A stretch of DNA of 64,000 nucleotides from positions 22,625 to 86,624 of the forward strand of contig NZ_JBCLNF010000005.1 in assembly GCF_039062465.1 (NCBI RefSeq), written 5' to 3'. The stretch comes from Parolsenella sp958406235 (GTDB lineage Bacteria > Actinomycetota > Coriobacteriia > Coriobacteriales > Atopobiaceae). Position numbers and translations under genes: made by a program. Positions within the stretch are counted from its first letter, which is position 1. Each line of letters starts with the position of its first letter. Shown here piece by piece: positions 56,868 to 64,000 of this stretch. The notes beneath the pieces were generated by a model. That model saw nothing but the letters and a program-made list of their open reading frames with translations, ran no database searches and was not told the DNA's origin.

Positions 56868-59692
56868 TAGCGGTTTCTCCCGTGGCAGTTCTTGAACTTC
56901 TTGCCGCTGCCGCAAGGACAGGGGTCATTGCGGCCAATGCCCACATAGGGATCAGGGTCGTCCGCCTTGCGGTAGGTATGCGGCTTGGCATCGGAGGCCT
57001 TCGGCGAGGGAGCCGCGGCGTCACGACGCTCTGCGCGAACAGCGGGAGCCGTCCGCTTCGCCCGAGAGATGGTGGAAGTGCGGGCACCGGAATCGCCATC
57101 AACCTCAGCGGGGCCAGAGTAGCGCGCGCCCTCGAGGGCAGACGGAGCCATCTGCGAGTTCTGGGCGGGCACGGTGTTGCGACGAATGTGCAGCATCGTA
57201 CGGAGGAAGTCCTCATACATCGTGTCGACGAGCTGGCTGAAGGCGGCGTATGCCTCCTGCTTGTACTCGACGAGAGGATCGCGCTGGCCAAAACCACGAA
57301 GGCCGATGCCCGTCTTGAGATAGTCCATCTCCTGGAGATACGTCATCCAACGCGTGTCGATAACGCGCAGCATAACCTGGGCCGCGAGGCGCTGGGTAAT
57401 CTCCTCGCCAAGGTCCTCGGTACGCTTGGCATAGAGGCTCTCGACGTACTCGTCCATAACCTTCACGACGTCAGAGGTATCTGCTTCGCGAGAAAGCTCG
57501 GGCAGGCCGTCCTCTCCAGTGAGCTCCTTGGCCCAGGAGCGAAGACCATCGAGATCCCAATCCTCGATAGCAGCACCCTCGGGACAGAACTCGCGAACCT
57601 CGCGCTCGACGGTCGCGCTCGTGACCTCGCTGATGTGCTCAGTCAGATCCTTGCCGTCAAGAATCTTGTTACGCTCCTCGTAGATGACCTGACGCTGCTG
57701 GTTCATGACATCATCGTAGTCGAGGACGCTCTTACGCATGGCGTAGTTGATTTCCTCGACCTTGCGCTGGGCACCTTCGATGGCCTTGGAGACCATCTTG
57801 GCCTTGAGGGGCATGTCGGGCGGCATATCATACTTCGCCATCATCGCGGCGATGCGATCCATACGATCGGCGCCGAAGAGGCGCATGAGGTCATCCTCGA
57901 GGGAGAGATAGAACTGCGTCTCGCCGGGATCGCCCTGGCGTCCGGAACGGCCACGCAGCTGGTTATCAATGCGGCGGCTCTCATGACGCTCGGTGCCGAT
58001 AACCGCAAGGCCGCCGGCAGCAAGGACGCGCTCGCGCTCTTCGGCGCAAGACTCCTTGGCCCTCTTATTGGCATCCGCAAGCTGCTCGGGCGTAGCAGAA
58101 TCCTCGGTGAGGCCCTCCTCGGCAAGAAGCTGGCTGGCAAGTTCAACGGGATTACCGCCAAGCAGGATGTCCGTGCCTCGACCCGCCATGTTAGTGGCGA
58201 TGGTAACGGCACCCTCGCGACCAGCTTGGGCAACAATCTGGGCCTCGCGCTCGTGGAACTTAGCGTTAAGGACCTCGTGCTTGATGCCGCGCTGCGTGAG
58301 CATCTTGGAAAGGCGCTCGGAGCTCTCGATGGAAACTGTGCCGACCAAGACGGGCTGACCCTTGGCGTGGCGCTCTTCCACATCGGTGGCGACGGCCTGG
58401 AACTTATAGTCAACGTTGCGGTAGATACGGTCATCGTGATCGACGCGAATCACCGGCTTGTTGGGCGGAATCTCGGTAACGGGGAGCTTGTAGATCTCGC
58501 GGAACTCCGCGTCCTCGGTCATGGCGGTGCCCGTCATGCCAGAGAGCTTGTCGTAGAGGCGGAAATAATTCTGGAGGGTGATGGTCGCCAGCGTCTGGTT
58601 CTCTTCGCGAACAAGCACGCCTTCCTTTGCCTCAACAGCCTGGTGCAGGCCCTCGGACCAGCGCCTACCCTCCATGATGCGACCCGTAAACTCATCAACG
58701 ATCTTGACCTCGCCGTCGAGAACGGCATAGTCCTTGTCGCGATGGAACATGTACTGGGCCTTCAGCGCCTGCTGGAGGTGATTGGCGAGCTGACCAGAGA
58801 GGTCGGAGTAGATGTCTGCGCCGAGACGCTCCTCGATTTTGCGAAGGCCTTGCTCGGTCGCGGCGATGGTGTGCTTTGCCTCGTCCATGATGTAGTCGCC
58901 ATCGGGCTCGGGCACAGGGCCACCCAGCGGATCGCGCTCGGGCTCCTCGGCTCGAACGAGGCCGCGAACCGCGCGGGCAAAGTCCTTGTAGGTATCAGCG
59001 GACTTCGTGCCAGCGCCGGAAATGATGAGCGGCGTACGAGCCTCATCAATAAGGATGGAGTCGACCTCATCGACAATCGCATAATTGTGGCCGCGCTGCA
59101 CGCGCATGGAGGCGCGAGTGACCATGTTGTCACGCAGGTAGTCAAAGCCAAACTCAGAGTTGGTGCCATACGTAACATCGGCCGCATAGGCGGGAGCCTT
59201 GTCAGCGAGAGGCATGCCGTTCTGTAGCAAGCCAACTTCAAGGCCAAGGAAGTTATAGAGCTGACCCATCCACTCGGAATCACGGCGAGCAAGGTAGTCG
59301 TTCACCGTGACAATGTGAACGCCTTTGCCAGAAAGGGCATTGAGATAACCGGCAAGCGTAGACACGAGGGTTTTGCCCTCGCCGGTCTTCATCTCAGCAA
59401 TGGTTCCCCTATGGAGCGCGATGCCACCCACGACCTGCACGTCGAAGTGACGCATACCAAGGACGCGATCCGAAGCTTCACGAGCGCAAGCGAACGCCTC
59501 GGGAAGGAGATCGTCCAGCGTCTCGCCCTTATCGAGGCGCTCGCGGAAAAGCACGGTCTGGCCCGAAAGCTCCTCATCATCCATCTTCGCGAACTTGTCT
59601 CCAAGCTTCGCGACCTCATCGGCAATAGCGTTGTACTCCCTCAGCTCCTTATCAGAGCCAATGGACAAGATCTTCGAAAAGAGACCAGCCAT
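56867..59692 (-). CDS. secA: Preprotein translocase ATPase SecA
   Basis: 941 residues. Walker A MKTGEGKTL (about 101-109), the preprotein-binding domain, DEVDSILIDEARTPLIISG, motif VI region GRSGRQGDPG, a helical scaffold and the zinc-binding end DPCPCGSGKKFKNCH that binds SecB or lipids. Full length. Start at 59692. Overlaps prfB by one base, so the two are coupled. It drives export through SecYEG. Confidence 0.98.
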   Translation of the reverse strand: MAGLFSKILSIGSDKELREYNAIADEVAKLGDKFAKMDDEELSGQTVLFRERLDKGETLDDLLPEAFACAREASDRVLGMRHFDVQVVGGIALHRGTIAEMKTGEGKTLVSTLAGYLNALSGKGVHIVTVNDYLARRDSEWMGQLYNFLGLEVGLLQNGMPLADKAPAYAADVTYGTNSEFGFDYLRDNMVTRASMRVQRGHNYAIVDEVDSILIDEARTPLIISGAGTKSADTYKDFARAVRGLVRAEEPERDPLGGPVPEPDGDYIMDEAKHTIAATEQGLRKIEERLGADIYSDLSGQLANHLQQALKAQYMFHRDKDYAVLDGEVKIVDEFTGRIMEGRRWSEGLHQAVEAKEGVLVREENQTLATITLQNYFRLYDKLSGMTGTAMTEDAEFREIYKLPVTEIPPNKPVIRVDHDDRIYRNVDYKFQAVATDVEERHAKGQPVLVGTVSIESSERLSKMLTQRGIKHEVLNAKFHEREAQIVAQAGREGAVTIATNMAGRGTDILLGGNPVELASQLLAEEGLTEDSATPEQLADANKRAKESCAEERERVLAAGGLAVIGTERHESRRIDNQLRGRSGRQGDPGETQFYLSLEDDLMRLFGADRMDRIAAMMAKYDMPPDMPLKAKMVSKAIEGAQRKVEEINYAMRKSVLDYDDVMNQQRQVIYEERNKILDGKDLTEHISEVTSATVEREVREFCPEGAAIEDWDLDGLRSWAKELTGEDGLPELSREADTSDVVKVMDEYVESLYAKRTEDLGEEITQRLAAQVMLRVIDTRWMTYLQEMDYLKTGIGLRGFGQRDPLVEYKQEAYAAFSQLVDTMYEDFLRTMLHIRRNTVPAQNSQMAPSALEGARYSGPAEVDGDSGARTSTISRAKRTAPAVRAERRDAAAPSPKASDAKPHTYRKADDPDPYVGIGRNDPCPCGSGKKFKNCHGRNR

Positions 59693-59936
59693 GTCGTTCC
59701 CCTATTGTCTTCCGGGTCCACGCGGGCGAGCATGCCCCCAGCATTCTTTTTAGTCAGTATTTACTTTAGCCGTTGCTCGTCCATGCGTCAGGCGAGCAAT
59801 TCCGCACCACAATATGCGCACCCGTTCTCGCCGCGTGCGGGGCTGCCCCCCCCCGCGCGCCTCCCATATCAATCGGGTTTCTTCTGCCAGTTTGTGATTG
59901 GCCACGGCGTATTCGGACCAGGACGCCCCGAGCCAG
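59693..59936. other. Spacer secA / giant regulator
   Basis: No gene I can support. Contains a run of eight C (near 59850). The secA promoter presumably lies in the AT-rich part near 59740-59775. No terminator with a T-tract is visible for the upstream regulator gene. Confidence 0.4.
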
Positions 59937-62858
59937 TCATCCAAGAGCCGATCTATCGACCCTTGCTCCAGAGGTAGCCCCAGCTTCCATCCTCATGTTT
60001 TCGCGGAACCACTTCGATTGCCGTTCGTCATTGAGCCTCAGCGCCGCCTCAGACCCTTTGAGCATCGCATCCACATAGCGCTGAGACAATTCCTCGTGTC
60101 GGCGTCGGTACTTCCCGTCCGGATCGCTAACAGGCACGTAGGAACCCCCGCGGTAGAGCCCCTCAAGTTTGAGGCATAGGGCCACCACCTCGGTTTCCGG
60201 CAGACCACCACCCACAATTAGCCTTGCGAGACGCTCGAATTCGTCGACGTCGCACCGAACCAACGTTTCGTCAAGCCAAATTCGGCCCTGACCGCTTGCT
60301 ATGTAGTCGATCTCTCCCGCAACCTGGCCACAAGCCGCACGCAAGGCGCTCAGCACGCTATAGAAGCTCTCCCTACCTCGAATAAGATCCATTTCGGGCC
60401 AGAGCTGAACGATTGCCTCCGCCCGAGACATCGTATGTCCCGGAGTCAGAGCGAGCATGGCAAGAAGATCACGGGCCCTTCTCCTTCTCCATGCGCCCTC
60501 CCGTATCTTGACGCCTCCCTTTCGAGCCGAAAACCCTCCCAGCACATTCACGTCGAGGACAGGGTCGCCGCCAGGATCGAGCCCCTCCGCAAGCGGTACG
60601 GTGGAGTTTTGCGGCGACGCATGAAACGCGACGCTCGCATCACCTTGTCCCACGCACGATGGCTCTCCATTAGGCACCCATGATGGCGGCAGCTCGCGTA
60701 GAATGCGCTGCCCCACGGCCCCGTCATATTTTGCCAAATAGGAGACGAGCACTTTGCTGCTTAGACTTGGGGTAGTTTCTCCCATTTCGTCGATAAGCGT
60801 TGACACGTCTTCGGCGTCTCTTCGCCCCAGAGCTTCGTGCAGTCTATCCAGCAGCACTAAATCCGAGCTCGCTTCCGAGGTACCAACTTCCCACGCCGAG
60901 CCCAAGTCGCCGCTTTCCCCGAACTTTAGCAACGTTGCGCGCTCCATAATGCGGGCAACAACAATTGCCTTTTCATCTCCCGCGGTCTTTGCATATCCAA
61001 ATGCCGCCGCAGCATGGACATGGGCGCGTCTGAAACTCGCCGACGCGAAATCCGAAAAACACCCCGCAATGTTTGCCCACGAAGCAGCCCGCCACTCTCC
61101 TCGCGCAGCATAGCTCGACGCACAGCGATCGCTGTCAAGCGAGCCATCAGCACTTCCGGAGAGAAGCCGTGCTGCTGAGAGGACAAGATGTGTCGAGTTC
61201 CTCATCTGAGGCGGCACGTCGCCGGCGAGCAACTCCTCCGCTCGAGCAACGGTCGCCGTGTCTCCAAGGTTTGGCGGATCCCCGACTATTTCGCGCGCTG
61301 CCTCGAAATAGATTGCGAGGACTGCCGAGAGCGCAGAGGGATCACTGGATTCAGCAGCATCATTTTTCGCAAGCAGCATCTCCCTAAACGCTTCAACAAA
61401 CGACATATCGAATCCAAGGGAGAGTGCCTTTCCTATAAGAGCGAGTTTGCCCACTAGAGGAAGGCTTGACGACATGGAAGAATCAAACCAACTGGGAGAT
61501 AGTGAGCCGCTCTTTTCGGACCGGCAGCGACGCATCGCCTCCAGCAGTTCGATTTGCTGCTCGTGAATCTTGGCACGCTCACCTGAAATCATGAATCCGG
61601 CAGCCGCATCAGCAACGCCAGAAAAGTCCTTCCCTACGCCGAAGAGCTCAATGATTCTGGCGGCGGCACACATCCTTGGATCGCGACCTGAGGCAAGCAC
61701 GGTCCTTACTACAGTCCCAGTAAGCCCAGCATCAATCATTTCGAGCGGATACTCGCCGACAAGAGACTTAAGGATGCGTTTGTCACTTGATGCAAGGGCG
61801 ATCGCGCTCGCCCTTCTCATCTTTCCGTTGGCGGCAAGATGCTTCACTAGAGATGCAATTAATGTTTCATTGCCCTTTTCGCGTTCAATCAACGCCTTTG
61901 CTACAACGGAGTCTTCGCACGGGACAACGTCAAATCGGTCATTTCTTAGGTCGATACCAAATAGGGGGCACGTCTCGGCGATTTCAGCCAGAATGTCGCC
62001 TGAAACCCTAATCCCAAGAGAAGACAGATTAGATACCTCGCCCTTACCAAGAGCGAGAAGGACCAGACGGAGTTCAAGTTCCTCCTCAATCAGGCTAGAA
62101 CGCAAAGCATTAGAGAATAGGTCGGCAACGCAACGATTCCAATAAGAGCCCGAAGGAATGCGGCCAGGATAAACACGCGTGACCCGAAGGTTCGAGATGA
62201 GAGAAGGAATGCCGTGAGTACAGCGCATGGCATCCTTAGCCGAGAGCCCACCCAACATGGGCTCCCAGGCAGACAGCTCTCTATCATCGACAATCAAATC
62301 GCCAGCTCTAACAACTCTACAAGGCGGAAGAAACTCGAGGAGAGACTCAGAATCCTCGCGGAGAACAATTAATACCAGGCAGTTGCCAAACACAGCCGAG
62401 CATATTGTTCGAGTGGCTCTTCCAAAATATGGGTCTTCCATCCCCCAAAGGCCATCAATGACCAGAAGCTGACCGCTTGCGCCGTCAAGAGACAGGCGAG
62501 CCACGCTCTCTTTCATTCGAGCTCGCAATTTACGACAAGCCGTATCGGAAGAAACCCCGGCAAGGCGGATGCAAGTAGTCTCATATCCAGACGCAGTAAG
62601 TGAACCAATGAGCTGGGAAGCGAGAACATGCTTCCCCAAGCCCTTCTCAGAGGAAAGAACAAGGAGGCGATCGCGCGCCAAAGATCTCAAAAGATCTGTA
62701 ACCAGACGAGTTCGCTCGACAATAGACAGGGAAGAAGCTGATCGAGATGACGATTTCTTTCTCCCTCTCCCCTTACCCTCTTTCACACTAACAGTCTCTT
62801 CACCGGAAGAAGCCGAACAGGCAACGACTTTGTAGCCGCGAGCACCGTTATCGTTCAT
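59937..62858 (-). CDS. STAND/SARP-like transcriptional regulator with C-terminal BTAD
   Basis: A 973-residue protein. A Ser/Lys-rich start is followed by an NTPase-like domain (about 50-300) with LVLSSEKGLGKHVLASQLI as degenerate Walker A (residues 69-77) and LLVIDGLWG as Walker B. A long helical middle (300-740) has TPR/HEAT-like pattern. The C-terminal 206 residues hold an OmpR-type winged helix (about 768-860, ARDLLAMLALTPGHTMSRAEAI) and a short BTAD (about 870-965, CDVDEFERLARLI). This order is the reverse of classical SARP proteins. The start at 62858 has AGGAGGGA before MNDNG; the frame to 62996 has no support. The target is unknown. Confidence 0.75.
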   Translation of the reverse strand: MNDNGARGYKVVACSASSGEETVSVKEGKGRGRKKSSSRSASSLSIVERTRLVTDLLRSLARDRLLVLSSEKGLGKHVLASQLIGSLTASGYETTCIRLAGVSSDTACRKLRARMKESVARLSLDGASGQLLVIDGLWGMEDPYFGRATRTICSAVFGNCLVLIVLREDSESLLEFLPPCRVVRAGDLIVDDRELSAWEPMLGGLSAKDAMRCTHGIPSLISNLRVTRVYPGRIPSGSYWNRCVADLFSNALRSSLIEEELELRLVLLALGKGEVSNLSSLGIRVSGDILAEIAETCPLFGIDLRNDRFDVVPCEDSVVAKALIEREKGNETLIASLVKHLAANGKMRRASAIALASSDKRILKSLVGEYPLEMIDAGLTGTVVRTVLASGRDPRMCAAARIIELFGVGKDFSGVADAAAGFMISGERAKIHEQQIELLEAMRRCRSEKSGSLSPSWFDSSMSSSLPLVGKLALIGKALSLGFDMSFVEAFREMLLAKNDAAESSDPSALSAVLAIYFEAAREIVGDPPNLGDTATVARAEELLAGDVPPQMRNSTHLVLSAARLLSGSADGSLDSDRCASSYAARGEWRAASWANIAGCFSDFASASFRRAHVHAAAAFGYAKTAGDEKAIVVARIMERATLLKFGESGDLGSAWEVGTSEASSDLVLLDRLHEALGRRDAEDVSTLIDEMGETTPSLSSKVLVSYLAKYDGAVGQRILRELPPSWVPNGEPSCVGQGDASVAFHASPQNSTVPLAEGLDPGGDPVLDVNVLGGFSARKGGVKIREGAWRRRRARDLLAMLALTPGHTMSRAEAIVQLWPEMDLIRGRESFYSVLSALRAACGQVAGEIDYIASGQGRIWLDETLVRCDVDEFERLARLIVGGGLPETEVVALCLKLEGLYRGGSYVPVSDPDGKYRRRHEELSQRYVDAMLKGSEAALRLNDERQSKWFRENMRMEAGATSGARVDRSALG

Positions 62859-63169
62859 TGGAGTCCCTCCTATAACTAATTGGGACTCGAAGACTACAAC
62901 CGCGAGTAAACAATACTGTCCACTGAGCCTAATTAACCCGTAAGCGGTTGTCAGACCCTCTGCATGAATAAATGCCCAGCCGCTTTTACCAGGCATTTGC
63001 CAAAAACTAACGAGAAGATCTGGCGAAAAACAGAGAAATTACTACCGGTGAACGGTGAACGGTATATCTATAGGTAAGACACAAGCAAAGGGATATACCT
63101 AAATTGGCACAGACCGACGACAAGGGATATCAAGAGGTGCTAAGCAAAAGGCGCCCCGCCATCGCATCC
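62859..63169. promoter_or_regulatory. Upstream region of the giant regulator, bounded by the IS
   Basis: No gene. Near 63061-63099, GGTATATC and GATATACC form an inverted repeat (63061-63068 with 63092-63099). A related GGGATATC follows (63125-63132), and GGTGAACGGTGAACGG is a tandem repeat at 63047-63062. These could be regulator sites. The IS3 end begins at 63170, so sequence beyond is not native. Confidence 0.45.
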
Positions 63170-63228
63170 TGAACTGCCTCCCATTTCTTGGACAGAAAAC
63201 TAAAGTCCGAGGAATGGGAGGCTTGTCT

Positions 63229-63726
63229 ATGACCACGTACGGTCCGGGCGTCAGGTCCGCCGCCGCCGACATGTTCGAGAGGGGGCTCGGCCGCAGGGCC
63301 GTCGCCCGCAGGCTCGGGGTCTCCCCGAACTCCGTGAGAAAATGGGAGCAGACGTTCCGCTCGGTTGGACGGGAGGGCCTGCCCGACATGGGACACAAGA
63401 GGTCGTACGACTGGGAGACCAAGGTGGCCGCCGCGAGCGCCGTGGTCGACTCGGGGCGGGCGAAGCCCGACGTCATGAGGGAGCTCGGCATAGCCTCCAA
63501 GTCGCCGCTGGACGCCTGGTGCCGCAGGTACCGCGGGGGCGGGGCCGAGGCGCTCAGGCCCCGGCCCAAGGGCAGGCCGAAGGGGGCCGGCGCCTCCCGG
63601 ACGACGCGGGAGCAGCGGCTCGAGCGCGAGGTGGCGAGGCTCGAGGCCCAGGTCGCCTACCTAAAAAAATCGATCGCCCTGAAGGCGGAGAAGCGCTTTC
63701 GAGCCGCGAGAGGGCCGCGGCCGTGA
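63229..63726 (+). CDS. IS3-family transposase OrfA
   Basis: 165 residues from the ATG at 63229, chosen because GGGAGG lies 7 bp upstream; ATG at 63214 is an alternative. HTH: AADMFERGLGRRAVARRLGV and NSVRKWEQTF, with a second HTH-like repeat (AKPDVMRELGIASKSPLDAW). The C-terminal leucine-zipper-like coiled coil (LEREVARLEAQVAYLKKSIAL) is typical of OrfA. The A7 run 63663-63669 in that coiled coil is the likely -1 slip site for the OrfAB fusion. It overlaps OrfB (GTGA at 63723-63726). Confidence 0.9.
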   Translation: MTTYGPGVRSAAADMFERGLGRRAVARRLGVSPNSVRKWEQTFRSVGREGLPDMGHKRSYDWETKVAAASAVVDSGRAKPDVMRELGIASKSPLDAWCRRYRGGGAEALRPRPKGRPKGAGASRTTREQRLEREVARLEAQVAYLKKSIALKAEKRFRAARGPRP

Positions 63727-64000
63727 GCGGGCTTTCGGGGCGGTACGGCCTGTCCGACCAGCTGGAGTGCGCCGGGCTCGCCCGCTCGACGTACTATTAC
63801 GCGCTGGCCCACCCGAGGAGGCCGACCAGGCCGGAGCTGTGGGACGCGGCCAGGGAGATATTCTCGAGGACGCCGAACGGGTGCGGGCACCGGCAGGTCG
63901 CGATGTGCCTGCGCGCCGAGCGAGGCGCGCGCACAGCCGACAAGACCGCGCTCAAGATGATGGGCGAGATGGGGCCGAGGCGCGGCATACGCCGCGAGAC
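63723..64000 (+). CDS. IS3-family transposase OrfB, N-terminal part
   Basis: The frame is open from 63669 and could be entered by the -1 shift or by the GTG at 63723. Residues seen: SGLSGRYGLSDQLECAGLA, RSTYYYALAHPRR, and NGCGHRQVAMCLRAERGARTA, which match the OrfB region before the DDE integrase core (HTH_21 part). The catalytic core is beyond the window. Confidence 0.9.
   Translation, partial: MSGLSGRYGLSDQLECAGLARSTYYYALAHPRRPTRPELWDAAREIFSRTPNGCGHRQVAMCLRAERGARTADKTALKMMGEMGPRRGIRRE

Larger units (their letters stand above)
63170..64000. mobile_element. IS3-family insertion sequence, left part (cut by window end)
   Basis: The left terminal inverted repeat begins at 63170 (TGAACTGCCTCCCATTTCTT). 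Two overlapping frames encode the OrfA and OrfB transposase parts. Only the first ~830 bp lie in the window; the right end and the target duplication are outside. The base composition (very GC-rich) is like the host. Confidence 0.85.

Noticed and set aside
59750..59944. 64-codon minus-strand frame after the giant regulator
   Set aside because: Would need a TTG start without a ribosome binding site; composition is not convincing.
1..64000. CRISPR array, rRNA or tRNA genes
   Set aside because: No regularly spaced identical repeats, no rRNA core sequences, and no tRNA cloverleaf recognised apart from the tmRNA acceptor end.

Overview
The window is high-GC (except for one AT-richer island) and looks like the chromosome of a Coriobacteriia actinobacterium, probably of the Olsenella/Atopobium type. 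The basis is the gene content: a TsaB-RimI-TsaD fusion, a membrane-anchored LuxR regulator, a polyferredoxin-like protein, paired LytR-CpsA-Psr genes, split transketolase, a SARP-like giant regulator, and Gram-positive style ribosome binding sites. The genus is an inference; no 16S rRNA or other definitive marker is present.

Layout. 1-2623: end of an ABC permease (possibly lantibiotic immunity type), a small membrane peptide and an OmpR/histidine kinase pair. About 2850-7787: a decayed genomic island at the 3' end of guaA. It is flanked by a ~180-bp direct repeat that ends at the guaA stop region, and it carries gene remnants, a Mef-like MFS exporter behind a promoter/leader-peptide/hairpin leader, and a frameshifted Msr-like ABC-F gene. 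7775-18000: housekeeping genes (guaA, two LCP genes, ychF, a 4Fe-4S protein, groL/groS). 18360-24477: an ABC exporter with a possible 12-residue peptide, a double-HTH membrane LuxR protein, and nadE. 24490-25407: a RAYT transposase flanked by near-identical palindromes (REPtron-like).

25406-34649 is a minus-strand run for tRNA t6A synthesis (TsaB-RimI-TsaD, TsaE), DNA repair (family 4 UDG), D-Ala supply (alr), NAD(P)HX repair, acpS and glmS. 35036-43728: rplM-rpsI, a patatin-like protein, tmRNA, an acyl carrier protein, smpB, a TPR-like protein, rnr and ftsEX. ssrA and smpB, the two parts of trans-translation, lie about 550 bp apart, with rnr (known to degrade trans-translated mRNA) just upstream of smpB.

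43954-54641 is a carbohydrate region: transaldolase, a LacI regulator, split transketolase, a fructose-type EIIA, a KDPG-type aldolase, a DHDPS-family aldolase, a small membrane protein, an ascorbate-type PTS (IIC, IIB, IIA) and a divergent DeoR regulator. No single known pathway explains this set, and it is the best candidate in the window for an undescribed catabolic system. The remainder holds a HAD phosphatase embedded in repeats, prfB (with an unusual SPT tripeptide), secA, a 973-residue STAND/SARP-like regulator and the left end of an IS3-family element cut by the window edge.
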